A stretch of 64,000 nucleotides of DNA from Clostridioides difficile_A. GTDB lineage: Bacteria; Bacillota; Clostridia; Peptostreptococcales; Peptostreptococcaceae. Every line of letters starts with the position of its first letter. Position 1 is the stretch's first letter. Location of the stretch: the NCBI GenBank assembly GCA_945909635.1, contig OX246690.1, forward strand, positions 1,364,001 to 1,428,000, written 5' to 3'. The notes beneath the pieces are model-generated. The model did not search any database and was not told where the DNA came from. It worked only from the letters and a program-made list of their open reading frames with translations. The position numbers and the translations under genes were made by a program. Of this stretch, positions 18,037 through 27,253 are shown piece after piece.

Positions 18037-18949
18037 AACTGAGTTTCTTGAAATTTTAAAGGATTATCTAAAAAAAGATTTTTCTGAGAGCGAAGTTAAT
18101 GATATATTGAGAGATTATGAAGAGTATTTTGTAGATGGTCTTATAGAAGGAAAGAGTGATATGGAGATAATAGCATCACTTGGTTCACCAAAATCTATAG
18201 CAAGAGAACTTATCTTACAGACTAAAGAAAAAGATACTGAAGAAGAAAAAATAATAAATACAGATGTTTTAAACGATAAATTTAGTAAATTTAAGTCAGA
18301 TATGAAAAAGGGTTATTCTATCTTAAAAGATGAGGCTAAAGAAAAATACAACAAATCAAAGGAAAATATAAATGATAAGCTTACACCAAGCATAGAAGAA
18401 GGTGTTGGAGGTTTATCTAGGCAAGTTATAAAGGTATTATTAGTAGTATTATCTTTATTCTTAATTATTCCAGCATTTGCATTCGTATGTGCAATTATAT
18501 CTGTCGCTATTGGATTAATATGTACATTGATTGCTTTTGTTATATCAATTCCATTTGTGATTAAGTTTATAACAATGGTTCCAGATATTACGATGTTTTG
18601 TATATTTGCGATTATAGCATTTGTAGGACTTGAAATACTTGCATGGCAAATTTTACTGTTTGTTATAAAATTAGGGAAACAGTTGCTAGGTAGCTATATA
18701 AATTGGATAAAGAGAAAAAATATTTATATAAATGCAAATGAAAAAATGGAAAAAAGAAATAAAGATATTTTAAGAGATAAAGACTTGAATAAAGATATTA
18801 ATGAAGATTTATATAGTAATGACTATTATAATACAAAAGAAGAAAGTATTAAAAAAACTGATGATTATGATGATAGTATAAACTTTGAGGCAATGTATAA
18901 GGATTTTGAAGATTTAGATGATAAGAAAGGAGAAGATAAACATGAATAA
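18029..18949 (+). CDS. HAAS-domain (DUF1700-like) membrane protein
   Basis: The N-terminal 70 residues (NKTEFLEILKDYLKK ... IIASLGSPKSIARELI) are the helical HAAS/DUF1700 module typically encoded next to PadR. A central hydrophobic block (about 135-225) forms several membrane spans, followed by a highly charged C-terminal tail. The TTG at 18029, eight bases after GGAGG and overlapping the padR stop, gives the family-typical start MNKTEFLE. The ATG two codons earlier is too close to the ribosome site. Its role is probably sensing or scaffolding at the membrane together with PadR. Confidence 0.82.
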   Translation: MNKTEFLEILKDYLKKDFSESEVNDILRDYEEYFVDGLIEGKSDMEIIASLGSPKSIARELILQTKEKDTEEEKIINTDVLNDKFSKFKSDMKKGYSILKDEAKEKYNKSKENINDKLTPSIEEGVGGLSRQVIKVLLVVLSLFLIIPAFAFVCAIISVAIGLICTLIAFVISIPFVIKFITMVPDITMFCIFAIIAFVGLEILAWQILLFVIKLGKQLLGSYINWIKRKNIYINANEKMEKRNKDILRDKDLNKDINEDLYSNDYYNTKEESIKKTDDYDDSINFEAMYKDFEDLDDKKGEDKHE

Positions 18950-20018
18950 GAAACTTGCCATATTTGCTGCAGTATTATTGGTAATAGGCATAATTGGAAC
19001 GACATGGTCAGGTATTTTAGTTATGCCAAGCTTAATAAACTTTGGGCTAGAAAAGGAAGCTGAATTTAAAAAAGAAAATAAACTTTATCAAGAAAAAGTA
19101 AATATTGACAAGTTAGATGTATCTGTTGACAATATAAATATTACGATAAAGAAACATGCAAGTGAAGATGTGCGTGTAACAACAAAAGGAAATAATGAGT
19201 TTTACAAGTATAATGTTACTTTAAAAGATAAAACGTTAGTGGTAAAAGGTGAAAGAAAATATGAAAATCAGCTTAAAAGGATTAAAAATTTCGACCAATT
19301 ACTAAATACATCTATAGATAATATGTTTTCACATGATTATAGAGAACTTGTAATATATGTACCAAATAATGTAGACGTAAATGTATCAAGTGTAAGTTCA
19401 TATTTATTGGTATATGATAATGTAGCTTCAAATAATATAACATATAAGACTTCTTATGGAAGCTTTGGAAGAGTTATAACAGAAAATAATGTAAATAAAT
19501 TAGAGACTTTGAATTTAATATCTAATAGTAATATTGACTTATCAACAAAGTCAATTTTAGGTGTTAAAAATGTAAATATAGAATCAGAATCATTAGATAT
19601 ATCTTCAGAATATGAAGATGTGTTTATAAATAATGTAGAAGATTATATACCTGAAAATGTAAATATAAATGAAAAAATAAGTAGAAATTCACATTATGAT
19701 AATGAATTTAATTTAGATTCTAATTTGCCAATTGCTAAGCATCTGAATATAGAAGTTCCAAATTCTAAGGTAAGTCTTAATTTACCAGTAGATAAGTATA
19801 AATTTAATTGTGATATAAAGGCAAAAGAAGTAATAGAAGAATTTAATAATGATGAAGAGTATAGTAGCGATGAAGAATATAGTAATGATTCGTCTGACTA
19901 TGAACATAGTAATAAGTATAAAAATATTAGAGAAATAAAAGGGCTTTTGAATAAAAATATGTCGAATTTAGAACAAGAATATACTATAAAAATAAATTCA
20001 AATCGATTAGAACTGTAA
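18942..20018 (+). CDS. DUF4097-type surface protein (putative adhesin fold)
   Basis: 358 residues: an N-terminal membrane segment (about 5-27), then an extracytoplasmic beta-rich region with repeated short strands (VDNINITIKKH, VDVNVSSVSSYLLV, LDISSEYEDVFINNV) typical of DUF4097 beta-solenoid proteins. Near residues 300-325 an acidic, serine-rich stretch contains EEYSSDEEYSND. The ATG at 18942 overlaps the preceding gene by eight bases (ATGAATAA) and follows AAAGGAG. Third gene of the padR operon; molecular function unknown. Confidence 0.75.
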   Translation: MNKKLAIFAAVLLVIGIIGTTWSGILVMPSLINFGLEKEAEFKKENKLYQEKVNIDKLDVSVDNINITIKKHASEDVRVTTKGNNEFYKYNVTLKDKTLVVKGERKYENQLKRIKNFDQLLNTSIDNMFSHDYRELVIYVPNNVDVNVSSVSSYLLVYDNVASNNITYKTSYGSFGRVITENNVNKLETLNLISNSNIDLSTKSILGVKNVNIESESLDISSEYEDVFINNVEDYIPENVNINEKISRNSHYDNEFNLDSNLPIAKHLNIEVPNSKVSLNLPVDKYKFNCDIKAKEVIEEFNNDEEYSSDEEYSNDSSDYEHSNKYKNIREIKGLLNKNMSNLEQEYTIKINSNRLEL

Positions 20019-20119
20019 AAAATTTACTACAATAATTGATAAATTGGCTTAAAAGTATAAAAATATAATCTATACTATGGTATAATAAGTATCGAAAGAG
20101 AATTAGGAGAGGGATACTT

Positions 20120-20656
20120 ATGAATAAAATAGCAGTAAGTTTTTTAATAATTGCTACTACTTTATCGAGTACAGCATGTATGGATTATAGCATCAGCACA
20201 GTTGAATTGGTTGATTCTAATGAGTCAGCAGTTGTAAAGAAGGATGAGAGTGTCGAAGAAGAAGCAACTAGTAAAATAATTAATCCTAAGACTACTACTA
20301 AAATACCCATAGAGATAATTTCAAAAGATGATAAAATAGTAAAATACTTACAAATTGATGTAGAAAGTACACTTAAAGATAAGTTACAATTAATCTTAGA
20401 TACATTATCAAATGAATATTTTAATGGTTTAGATATGGAAGTAGAAGTTAAGGAAAAAGACAGACTCGTTAGAATAAGTTTAATAGAACCAGATAAAAAA
20501 AGTAGGGTTTCTTGGAAAGACGATTATTTAAATGAACAAAATATAAAATATACTATAAACAATATTATCAAAAATGTCATCCAAGAAGATGATGATAGTA
20601 TCTGGATTGAAGAAGTAGAAATATACTATAATGGAAAATTAATAGAGTTAATATAA
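20120..20656 (+). CDS. Putative lipoprotein of unknown function
   Basis: 178 residues with an N-terminal hydrophobic signal and a probable lipobox ending LSSTAC at about residues 15-20, so likely anchored to the outer membrane face. The mature part has a Lys/Glu-rich linker and then an alpha-beta domain (about 75-178), containing a strand-helix pattern reminiscent of GerMN-like domains; that resemblance is tentative. GGAGAGGG precedes the ATG. It sits between the padR and cpr operons and has its own terminator. Confidence 0.6.
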   Translation: MNKIAVSFLIIATTLSSTACMDYSISTVELVDSNESAVVKKDESVEEEATSKIINPKTTTKIPIEIISKDDKIVKYLQIDVESTLKDKLQLILDTLSNEYFNGLDMEVEVKEKDRLVRISLIEPDKKSRVSWKDDYLNEQNIKYTINNIIKNVIQEDDDSIWIEEVEIYYNGKLIELI

Positions 20657-20693
20657 AAAATGATGTGTTTAAAAAAACACATCATTTTTTTTA
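20656..20693 (+). terminator. Terminator after the lipoprotein gene
   Basis: Stem AAAAATGATGTGTTT/AAACACATCATTTTT with a short A-rich loop and a T-run. Confidence 0.9.
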
Positions 20694-20702
20694 TTAATTT
20701 TT

Positions 20703-20738
20703 AATCCTTATAAAATCCTTATATTTATGATTTAGAAT
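20703..20738 (+). promoter_or_regulatory. cpr promoter with 11-bp-phased direct repeats
   Basis: AATCCTTATA occurs at 20703-20712 and 20714-20723, an 11-base period, ending about ten bases before TAGAAT (20733-20738), a plausible -10 box. Direct repeats spaced by one helical turn near the -35 region are typical binding sites of OmpR-family activators, so this is the best candidate for the CprR response-regulator site. Confidence 0.55.
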
Positions 20739-20779
20739 GATTCTTGTAAACAAGTTCGATAAAAGAAAGGATGAAAATT

Positions 20780-21487
20780 ATGAGTAATTATATTTTAGAG
20801 TTAAGGGGAGTTACTAAAAAGTTTAAGAATGAGGTTGCAGTTGATAATATTTCAATAAAAATTAGACCTAATTCTATTTACGGATTATTAGGGCCAAATG
20901 GAGCTGGAAAGTCTACTTTATTAAAAATGATAACTGGGATTTTAAATGCGACTTCAGGAAAAATAATGTTTGAGGGACATAAATGGACTAGAAAAGACCT
21001 AGCATATATTGGTTCTCTTATTGAGTCTCCTGCTATATATGAAAATTTAACAGCAAGAGAAAATTTAAAAGTTCATACTACTTTATTAGGCCTACCAGAT
21101 TCTCGTATTGAAGAAGTCTTAAAAATTGTTGATTTAAGAGATACTTTTAAAAAGCGTTCAGGTCAATTTTCTCTAGGGATGAAGCAACGTCTTGGCATTG
21201 CTATTGCATTATTAAATCACCCAAAACTTTTAATCTTAGATGAGCCTACAAATGGTCTTGACCCTATTGGTATTGAAGAGCTTAGAGAATTGATTCGTTC
21301 TTTTCCAAAGGAAGGAATTACAGTTATTTTATCAAGCCATATTTTATCTGAAGTTGAGCAAATTGTAGATGAAATAGGGATAATTTCTAATGGAGTAATA
21401 GGTTATCAAGGAAAGATATCAAAAGAAGAAAACTTAGAAGAGCTTTTTATGAAAGTAGTAGCTGAAAATAGAAAGAGAGGAAATTAA
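20780..21487 (+). CDS. cprA: Antimicrobial peptide ABC transporter, ATPase subunit
   Basis: ATPase of a LanFEG/BcrAB-type exporter conferring resistance to lantibiotics and other cationic peptides. Walker A GPNGAGKST, signature FSLGMKQRL and Walker B LLILDEPTNGLD are all intact. The ATG at 20780 follows AAAGG; the ATG three codons earlier lies against it. The order ATPase, two permeases and histidine kinase matches the C. difficile cpr locus described by McBride and Sonenshein; the symbol rests on that recalled order. Confidence 0.9.
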   Translation: MSNYILELRGVTKKFKNEVAVDNISIKIRPNSIYGLLGPNGAGKSTLLKMITGILNATSGKIMFEGHKWTRKDLAYIGSLIESPAIYENLTARENLKVHTTLLGLPDSRIEEVLKIVDLRDTFKKRSGQFSLGMKQRLGIAIALLNHPKLLILDEPTNGLDPIGIEELRELIRSFPKEGITVILSSHILSEVEQIVDEIGIISNGVIGYQGKISKEENLEELFMKVVAENRKRGN

Positions 21488-21488
21488 T

Positions 21489-22208
21489 ATGGAAAAATTA
21501 GTTAGAGCAGAATTTCAAAAAATGAAAAGAACTTTTGGAATTAGATTGATATGGATAGCCCCAGTATTTTCTATAATTATTGTATTTTTATTTGGTGGAG
21601 GACAAAATGGTGTTTACAATTGGTGGTATACTATGTTTCTTCCAGGGGCATTAACATTGATTTCTTCCCTAATAGTACAAAAAGATGAAAAAAAGAAGTA
21701 TCGTGGTATTTTATCATTACCAATTGAAAAAAAAGATGTTTGGACTGGAAAAATACTTTATTGCATTATATGCTGTTTTATAACATCAATTATTTTTATG
21801 ATAGGTATAGTTCTTGTTGGGATAGTATATAAGGAAGTTATTTCAATAAGTCAAAATATTATTGGAACCATATTATTAGTTTTATTATTTATGTGGCAGA
21901 TTCCTCTTTGTATGTTTTTAGCTTCAAAATTTGGTTTGTTTATTACAATTATAATAAACATGTTTTTTACTATTATTGGGGTTGCAGTTTTTTCGACTAC
22001 AGAAATATGGTACATATTTCCGTATTCAATTACTACACGATTAATGGCTCCTGTATTGCATATTCTACCAAATGGACTTCCTGTACCAGAAGGAAGTGAG
22101 TTTTTAAATAGTAATGTAATTTTGCCAGGAGTGTTAATATCTATTGTTTTATTTATAGTGCTTTCTTTAGTTACAAATGCCTGGTTTAATAATAGAGAGG
22201 TGAAGTAA
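21489..22208 (+). CDS. cprB: Antimicrobial peptide ABC transporter, permease subunit 1
   Basis: 239-residue ABC-2-type permease of the lantibiotic immunity family. It begins with a charged amphipathic stretch (KLVRAEFQKMKRT) followed by about six membrane segments, with DEKKKYRGILSLPIEKKDVWTGK in the cytoplasmic loop, a family-typical element. It starts one base after cprA ends and is followed one base later by cprC, implying tight translational coupling. Works with CprA and CprC to expel or release peptides from the membrane. Confidence 0.87.
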   Translation: MEKLVRAEFQKMKRTFGIRLIWIAPVFSIIIVFLFGGGQNGVYNWWYTMFLPGALTLISSLIVQKDEKKKYRGILSLPIEKKDVWTGKILYCIICCFITSIIFMIGIVLVGIVYKEVISISQNIIGTILLVLLFMWQIPLCMFLASKFGLFITIIINMFFTIIGVAVFSTTEIWYIFPYSITTRLMAPVLHILPNGLPVPEGSEFLNSNVILPGVLISIVLFIVLSLVTNAWFNNREVK

Positions 22209-22209
22209 T

Positions 22210-22980
22210 ATGGAACAACTAGTAAGAATTTTTTTTTCTGATTTAATAAAATTAAAGCGAACTTTTATAATACTAATGCACTTTTGCATTGCTTTGATAG
22301 GTATGGGATTGTGTTTAGGATATTATAAGTATTCAAGTGCTGATGATATATCAAAGATAGCTGCATATTTACAAGTTATAGCAATAGCTTTTCCTTTATT
22401 ATCAAGTATTATGTGTTCATTATGTATTGAACAAGAATATTATTCAGGAAGTTATAAACATATGTTAACATCATCTAATCCAAAATATCTTACACTTATA
22501 AGTAAGTATATAATATTAATATGCCTTGGTTTTGGAGCAACACTAGTATCTGTATTAGGTTTTAAATTTGGTGTATCTAGTATTTCTAATGAGGTTTATT
22601 TTACATTAGATTTTTATGTGATTTCAATTTTAATTTTAGTTGGGAGTAATTTATTTGTATATATATTACATTTATTCTTAAGTTTAAGATTCGGAAAAGG
22701 AGCCTCAATTGGAGTGGGTATAGTAGAAACTTTACTTTCAGCAGTGTTATTAACTGGATTAGGTGCTAGAATCTGGCCTTATATTCCTTGTGTATGGGGT
22801 GTTAGATTTATAAGTATTTGGTCATCTTTTTCAAGTTCTAAGACAATTGAATATATTAAAGTTGAATCATTTAAAGAATATCAATCAATAGGATTAGTAT
22901 GTGGATTTGTAACCATTTTAGCATTTATAATTTTATGTATATGGTTTTCTAAATGGGAGGGTAAAAAGTCTGAAGAATAA
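22210..22980 (+). CDS. cprC: Antimicrobial peptide ABC transporter, permease subunit 2
   Basis: 256-residue second permease: N-terminal LVRIFFSDLIKLKRTFI, six predicted membrane spans, and the EQEYYSGSYKHMLTSS loop equivalent to that of CprB. GAGGTGAAGTAAT precedes the ATG. Forms a heteromeric membrane part with CprB by analogy with LanEG. Confidence 0.87.
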   Translation: MEQLVRIFFSDLIKLKRTFIILMHFCIALIGMGLCLGYYKYSSADDISKIAAYLQVIAIAFPLLSSIMCSLCIEQEYYSGSYKHMLTSSNPKYLTLISKYIILICLGFGATLVSVLGFKFGVSSISNEVYFTLDFYVISILILVGSNLFVYILHLFLSLRFGKGASIGVGIVETLLSAVLLTGLGARIWPYIPCVWGVRFISIWSSFSSSKTIEYIKVESFKEYQSIGLVCGFVTILAFIILCIWFSKWEGKKSEE

Positions 22981-23100
22981 AAATAAAAAAGTTACTATTT
23001 ACTCATATTATTATGTTAGAATATAGCCTAGTGATAAAAATAATCAAATCAAAAGCTAGTTTGTAATTAACTATAAACTAATTAAAGTTTGGAGGAGGTG

Positions 23101-24498
23101 GTGAGGATACTTGTAGGTAAAAAGTCTAATAATAAAAAGGTTGTAACACTTAGAACCGTTTTTGTAAGATATTTATCTTTATTCTTTGCTATAACCGTTG
23201 TCTTAGTATCTATATTGATATTATCATTTCCTATATTATTATCATTAAATATAATATTACCTGCTAATTATACGGAAAAACAAATCTATGAAAATAAAGA
23301 TAAAATTATTTCAAGTAAACAAGTAACTAAAGATTTAATTCCAGATTCATGTGAGTATGGAGTGTATACTTTAAATGGCAAAGTAATTTCAGGAACTTTC
23401 AATAAAGATGAGTCAAAAGAAGTATGGGATTTAATGCAAGGTTTTGAAAGAAGGACTATCAAGTCATCAAAAAACTATATCAAATTGTCCAGAGAAAATG
23501 AAGTTTGCATAATACGTTATAGTATAGTAGTAGAATTTGTTTCTCCAACTTTAAGGACATATTTACCAAAGCCAGAACTATTAGGAATGATTATTTTTAG
23601 TATAATATTTCTTATTGAAATTATTATACTATCAAAATTATTTGGCAAAAAATTAAATGCTGAAATGGAACTTTTAAAAAATACTACAGAAAAAATAGAA
23701 CAGCAGGATTTAAATTTTGTTGTAGAATCTAGTAAAATTTGTGAAATCAATAATGTTCTTTTTTCTATGGATAAAATGAAGTCAGCTTTAAAAGATTCTT
23801 TAGAAAAACAGTGGATGTTAGAAGAGAATCGTAAGGAACAGATATCTGCATTAGCACATGATATAAAAACACCATTGACTATTATACATGGAAATACTGA
23901 TTTATTAATTGAAATAAATGAAAATCCAGAGTTATCAGAGTACATGGAATACATAGCAAAAGGTGTCACCCAAATAGAAAAATATATTAATACACTAATA
24001 GACATATCAAAAACAGAGGCTGGTTATGTATTAAATAAAGAAGTAATTAATGTAAGTGAATTTATAGAAGATGTCTTGATTCAAATAGAAGCATTAGCTC
24101 GTACACAAAACTTAGATGTTGAGTTTTCTAAACAAGATAATTTGCCTGAAAGTATAACTATAGATAAAGAATTATTATTTAGAGCCATTATGAATATAAT
24201 TTCAAATGCTATAGATTATTCACCAAGCCAGAGCAAACTATACATAAGTGTATCACTAAGTAATAAATACTTAAAATTTGTGGTTACAGATTGTGGAAGT
24301 GGTTTTTCTAAAGCAGATTTGTCAAAAGCTACAGAACAATTTTATACAGGAGATTTAAGTAGAAACTCTAAATCTCATTATGGCATGGGTCTTTATATTG
24401 TAAATAATATTGTACAAAAACATAATGGGATTTTAAATATTGAAAACTCTATAAAAACTGGAGGCGCTATGGTAACAATTGAAATACCAATGATTTAA
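23101..24498 (+). CDS. cprK: Sensor histidine kinase of the cpr locus
   Basis: Two membrane segments (about 15-45 and 155-180) flank an outer loop of roughly 100 residues. Then come a HAMP-like linker, the HisKA box ALAHDIKTPLT with phosphoacceptor His253, and an ATPase domain with IMNIISNAIDYSP, DCGSGF and YGMGLYIV. The start is uncertain: GGAGGAGG (23091-23098) is the ribosome site and GTG 23101 is the most reasonable codon; a TTG at 23089 lies before it. No response regulator gene is adjacent, in line with the known orphan partner CprR encoded elsewhere in C. difficile. Confidence 0.87.
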   Translation: MRILVGKKSNNKKVVTLRTVFVRYLSLFFAITVVLVSILILSFPILLSLNIILPANYTEKQIYENKDKIISSKQVTKDLIPDSCEYGVYTLNGKVISGTFNKDESKEVWDLMQGFERRTIKSSKNYIKLSRENEVCIIRYSIVVEFVSPTLRTYLPKPELLGMIIFSIIFLIEIIILSKLFGKKLNAEMELLKNTTEKIEQQDLNFVVESSKICEINNVLFSMDKMKSALKDSLEKQWMLEENRKEQISALAHDIKTPLTIIHGNTDLLIEINENPELSEYMEYIAKGVTQIEKYINTLIDISKTEAGYVLNKEVINVSEFIEDVLIQIEALARTQNLDVEFSKQDNLPESITIDKELLFRAIMNIISNAIDYSPSQSKLYISVSLSNKYLKFVVTDCGSGFSKADLSKATEQFYTGDLSRNSKSHYGMGLYIVNNIVQKHNGILNIENSIKTGGAMVTIEIPMI

Positions 24499-24506
24499 TA
24501 AATAAT

Positions 24507-24568
24507 ATCCATTTTGTAAATACCTAGATTTTGTGGTCTATAGGTATTTATAAAATGGATAATTTTTT
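24507..24568. terminator. Bidirectional terminator after cprK
   Basis: About 20-base arms starting ATCCATTTTGTAAATACCT (24507) and ending at 24560, with T-rich flanks. The neighbouring genes are convergent. Confidence 0.85.
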
Positions 24569-24574
24569 TGAAAT

Positions 24575-25396
24575 TTATATACTAGTTAAATCTGATAAAA
24601 AGTTTTCAAACATAACTCCATCATTTCTATCAGTGTCAAATTGAGATGTATAATTTATAGTTTTATATATGAAATCTGTTGCTGTATTAACAGCCACTCC
24701 TAAGTCGTGTTTATTTACTAACATACCACAAAGGATAGATGTGAATATGTCTCCTGTTCCACTATAAGAGCAGTTATTGTATTTAACTGATGTAAAAAAT
24801 ACATGGTCATTATTTCTATCATAGGCTAAATTTAATATATTATCATCTTCTAATATACCAGTAATAACAACCTTGCTAGGTCCTAAACCAGATACAGCTT
24901 TTGCAATATGTATAAGTTCTTCTCTATTATAGTCACTTTTTGTATAGTCATTTCCAGTTAAAAAACAAGCTTCTGTTAAATTAGGCGTAGTTAAATCTGA
25001 ATGTTTAACTAATTCTTTGATTTCTTGTCTCATTTCTTCTGTAAAGATTGGATACATTACTCCATTATCACCCATAACAGGGTCAACTACGATAAAAGCA
25101 TTAGGATAATCATTTATAAAATTAGCCACTATTTCGATTTGGTGTTTTGAACCTAAAAAACCACTATATATACTGTCAAAGTTGACTTTTAAATTTTTCC
25201 AAACATTTGAATATCTTACCATTTCATCAGTACAATCTAAAAAAGTAAATTCAGGATAACCAGTTTGACTTGAAAGTATAGCTGTTGGAAATGGACAACA
25301 TTGAACCTTTAATGCTGAAAGTATAGGTATAGCAACTGATAATGAACATTTTCCTATTCCAGATAAGTCATTAATTGCTGCGACTTTTTTTTGCAT
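24575..25396 (-). CDS. PdxY-type pyridoxal/pyridoxamine kinase
   Basis: Ribokinase-superfamily enzyme that phosphorylates a B6 vitamer. The N-terminal AINDLSGIGKCSLSVAIPIL and TAILSSQTGYPEF match PdxY-like kinases; VVDPVMGDNG binds substrate and metal; YSGTGDIF carries the GTGD anion hole and catalytic Asp. 273 residues, normal length. ATGGAGGG precedes the ATG. Monocistronic. Confidence 0.85.
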   Translation of the reverse strand: MQKKVAAINDLSGIGKCSLSVAIPILSALKVQCCPFPTAILSSQTGYPEFTFLDCTDEMVRYSNVWKNLKVNFDSIYSGFLGSKHQIEIVANFINDYPNAFIVVDPVMGDNGVMYPIFTEEMRQEIKELVKHSDLTTPNLTEACFLTGNDYTKSDYNREELIHIAKAVSGLGPSKVVITGILEDDNILNLAYDRNNDHVFFTSVKYNNCSYSGTGDIFTSILCGMLVNKHDLGVAVNTATDFIYKTINYTSQFDTDRNDGVMFENFLSDLTSI

Positions 25397-25646
25397 AAAA
25401 AACCCTCCATTAGTATGTATTAATTATAATGATGCCAAAATATTTATATACATATATATTACTATAAAAAAAAGAAAAAAGTTGATTATAAAATAAAAAA
25501 TTGTAAAAAAAACAGTGTATCGATACAATTAATTTTTAATATTGGACATAATAGAATAGAGAATTATTAAATATGAAAATTATTATATGTGACAGAATAT
25601 TCTTTGTAATTTCATTTGTAAGGTGTACTATTTGGGAGGTGTAGCT

Positions 25647-26801
25647 TTGAAAATACTGAAAAATAAGAATAAGTACATCAAAGGTATAATGGCATTTGTA
25701 TTTTTGTCTTTAGCTACTACAGCAGGTGTATTTCTAGTTAATGATTTAAGTATTAAAAATATGGAAGAAAAAGTCATAGAATCTGCAACTGTTGAAGGTG
25801 ATGATGTAAAAGACCAATATAAACTATTGCTTGAAAACTTATTTGATTACAGAAATAAGGCAATATTAGAGAAAAATGAAAATATTTTAAAAGGTCTTTA
25901 TGAGACAGATAAAAAGTTTGGTCTTTGGGCTTATGAAAATGAAGTAAAGAAGATGAAGTATTTAGAGAATTGGTCCAGTAAACAAGGTGTAAAATTTAAG
26001 GACATAAAAACAAGGGTTAAGGTTAAAAAGATAAAGGAAAAAGAAAAAGACCTATATGGTATAATCTGCTCTGTATCGACTGAGTATAAATATTCATATG
26101 AAAATCAAAAGGACAAAGAAAATGTCTTTAGAATAGGTACATATCATTATCTAAATGTAAAAATTATGGATAATCAGTATGTCATAACTAAAGAGTGGTA
26201 TACAGATCCTTTTGCAGATTCTTTAAATTTAGAAAACATAAAATCTGATGATATAAGAAACTATATTGGTCAACAAAATGGTGTAGAGTTACAACTTACA
26301 GATGAGCAAAAAAAGGCTATAGATTATGCACACAAATACTGTGGAGCAGCAGCTGATGAGGAACATGGTATGAAATTTAATCCAAACTATAGAGATTATA
26401 ATCCAGAAGGTGGAGATTGCGCAAATTTTGCATCACAGATAATGTTTGAAAGTGGAAGGTTTAAGAAGAACTCAATTTGGAATTATAGTGAAAGAGCAGG
26501 TACAAAAGCATGGGTAAATGCACAAGCCTTTAAAAATTATTCTCTTTATAGTGGAAGAGGTTCATTAATAGCAAAAGGCTCCTATGAAGAAGTTTATAAA
26601 CAGGCTTATAATCTACGTCCAGGGGATTTTGTCGGATATGAGAAAAAAGGCAGAATAACACATGTTTCAACAGTAACAGGATTAGATTCAAGAGGATATC
26701 CTTTGGTAACATGCCATAATACTGATAGAATGCTGGTTCCATGGGATTTAGGTTGGAGTGATAAGTCCATAAGATTCCATATAATAAAAATAAATTATTA
26801 A
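25647..26801 (+). CDS. Secreted or membrane-anchored amidase-domain protein
   Basis: 384 residues. An N-terminal hydrophobic helix (about 10-30) is followed by an extracytoplasmic alpha-beta region and a C-terminal papain-like amidase domain of the Amidase_6 type. YAHKYCG, GGDCANFASQ with Cys258 and ITHVSTVTG with His339 are the likely catalytic elements. Probably acts on peptides or amide bonds in the cell wall. TTG 25647 follows GGGAGGTG at ideal spacing; a longer in-frame reading would cover that ribosome site. Confidence 0.78.
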   Translation: MKILKNKNKYIKGIMAFVFLSLATTAGVFLVNDLSIKNMEEKVIESATVEGDDVKDQYKLLLENLFDYRNKAILEKNENILKGLYETDKKFGLWAYENEVKKMKYLENWSSKQGVKFKDIKTRVKVKKIKEKEKDLYGIICSVSTEYKYSYENQKDKENVFRIGTYHYLNVKIMDNQYVITKEWYTDPFADSLNLENIKSDDIRNYIGQQNGVELQLTDEQKKAIDYAHKYCGAAADEEHGMKFNPNYRDYNPEGGDCANFASQIMFESGRFKKNSIWNYSERAGTKAWVNAQAFKNYSLYSGRGSLIAKGSYEEVYKQAYNLRPGDFVGYEKKGRITHVSTVTGLDSRGYPLVTCHNTDRMLVPWDLGWSDKSIRFHIIKINY

Positions 26802-26894
26802 AAATCTATAAAGAAAAATAAAGTATAAAAGAGAATAATGGCTTAATATTATAAAGTAAAAAAAATGATTATTAATGTATAAAAATAATAATAA

Positions 26895-26923
26895 TTGACA
26901 AACATAGCTATATATGATAGAGT
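26895..26923 (+). promoter_or_regulatory. Cold-shock gene promoter
   Basis: Consensus TTGACA (26895-26900), a 17-base spacer and TAGAGT (26918-26923). The resulting leader is about 50 bases. Confidence 0.75.
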
Positions 26924-26983
26924 AGTACTAAGGTTACAGAAAAGAGTAGCTAAATAATTGTGTTTTTTTAGGAGGATTTATTA

Positions 26984-27184
26984 ATGAAAACTGGTGTAGT
27001 TAAATGGTTTAACAATGAAAAAGGATTTGGATTTATATCTGTAGAAGGTGAAGGAGATGTTTTCGTACATTTCTCAGCTATAACTGGAGATGGATACAAA
27101 ACATTAGAAGAAGGACAAAGTGTTGAATTCGAAGTAGTAGATGGAGCTAAAGGTCCTCAAGCTGCTAACGTAGTTAGATTATAA
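26984..27184 (+). CDS. Cold-shock protein (CspA family)
   Basis: 66-residue single OB-fold nucleic-acid chaperone. RNP1 KGFGFISV and RNP2 VFVHFS are intact. A strong AGGAGGA precedes the ATG. Codon choice and the consensus promoter suggest high expression. The gene ends with its own terminator. Confidence 0.95.
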   Translation: MKTGVVKWFNNEKGFGFISVEGEGDVFVHFSAITGDGYKTLEEGQSVEFEVVDGAKGPQAANVVRL

Positions 27185-27228
27185 TTAAAAATTCATATAT
27201 ATTAGTGTTCTAGTAATATGAGAGATAA

Positions 27229-27253
27229 GCCGCTAATCATTTAGCGGTTTTTT
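27229..27253 (+). terminator. Terminator after the cold-shock gene
   Basis: CCGCTAA (27230-27236), TCAT loop, TTAGCGG (27241-27247) and a T-run. Confidence 0.92.
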
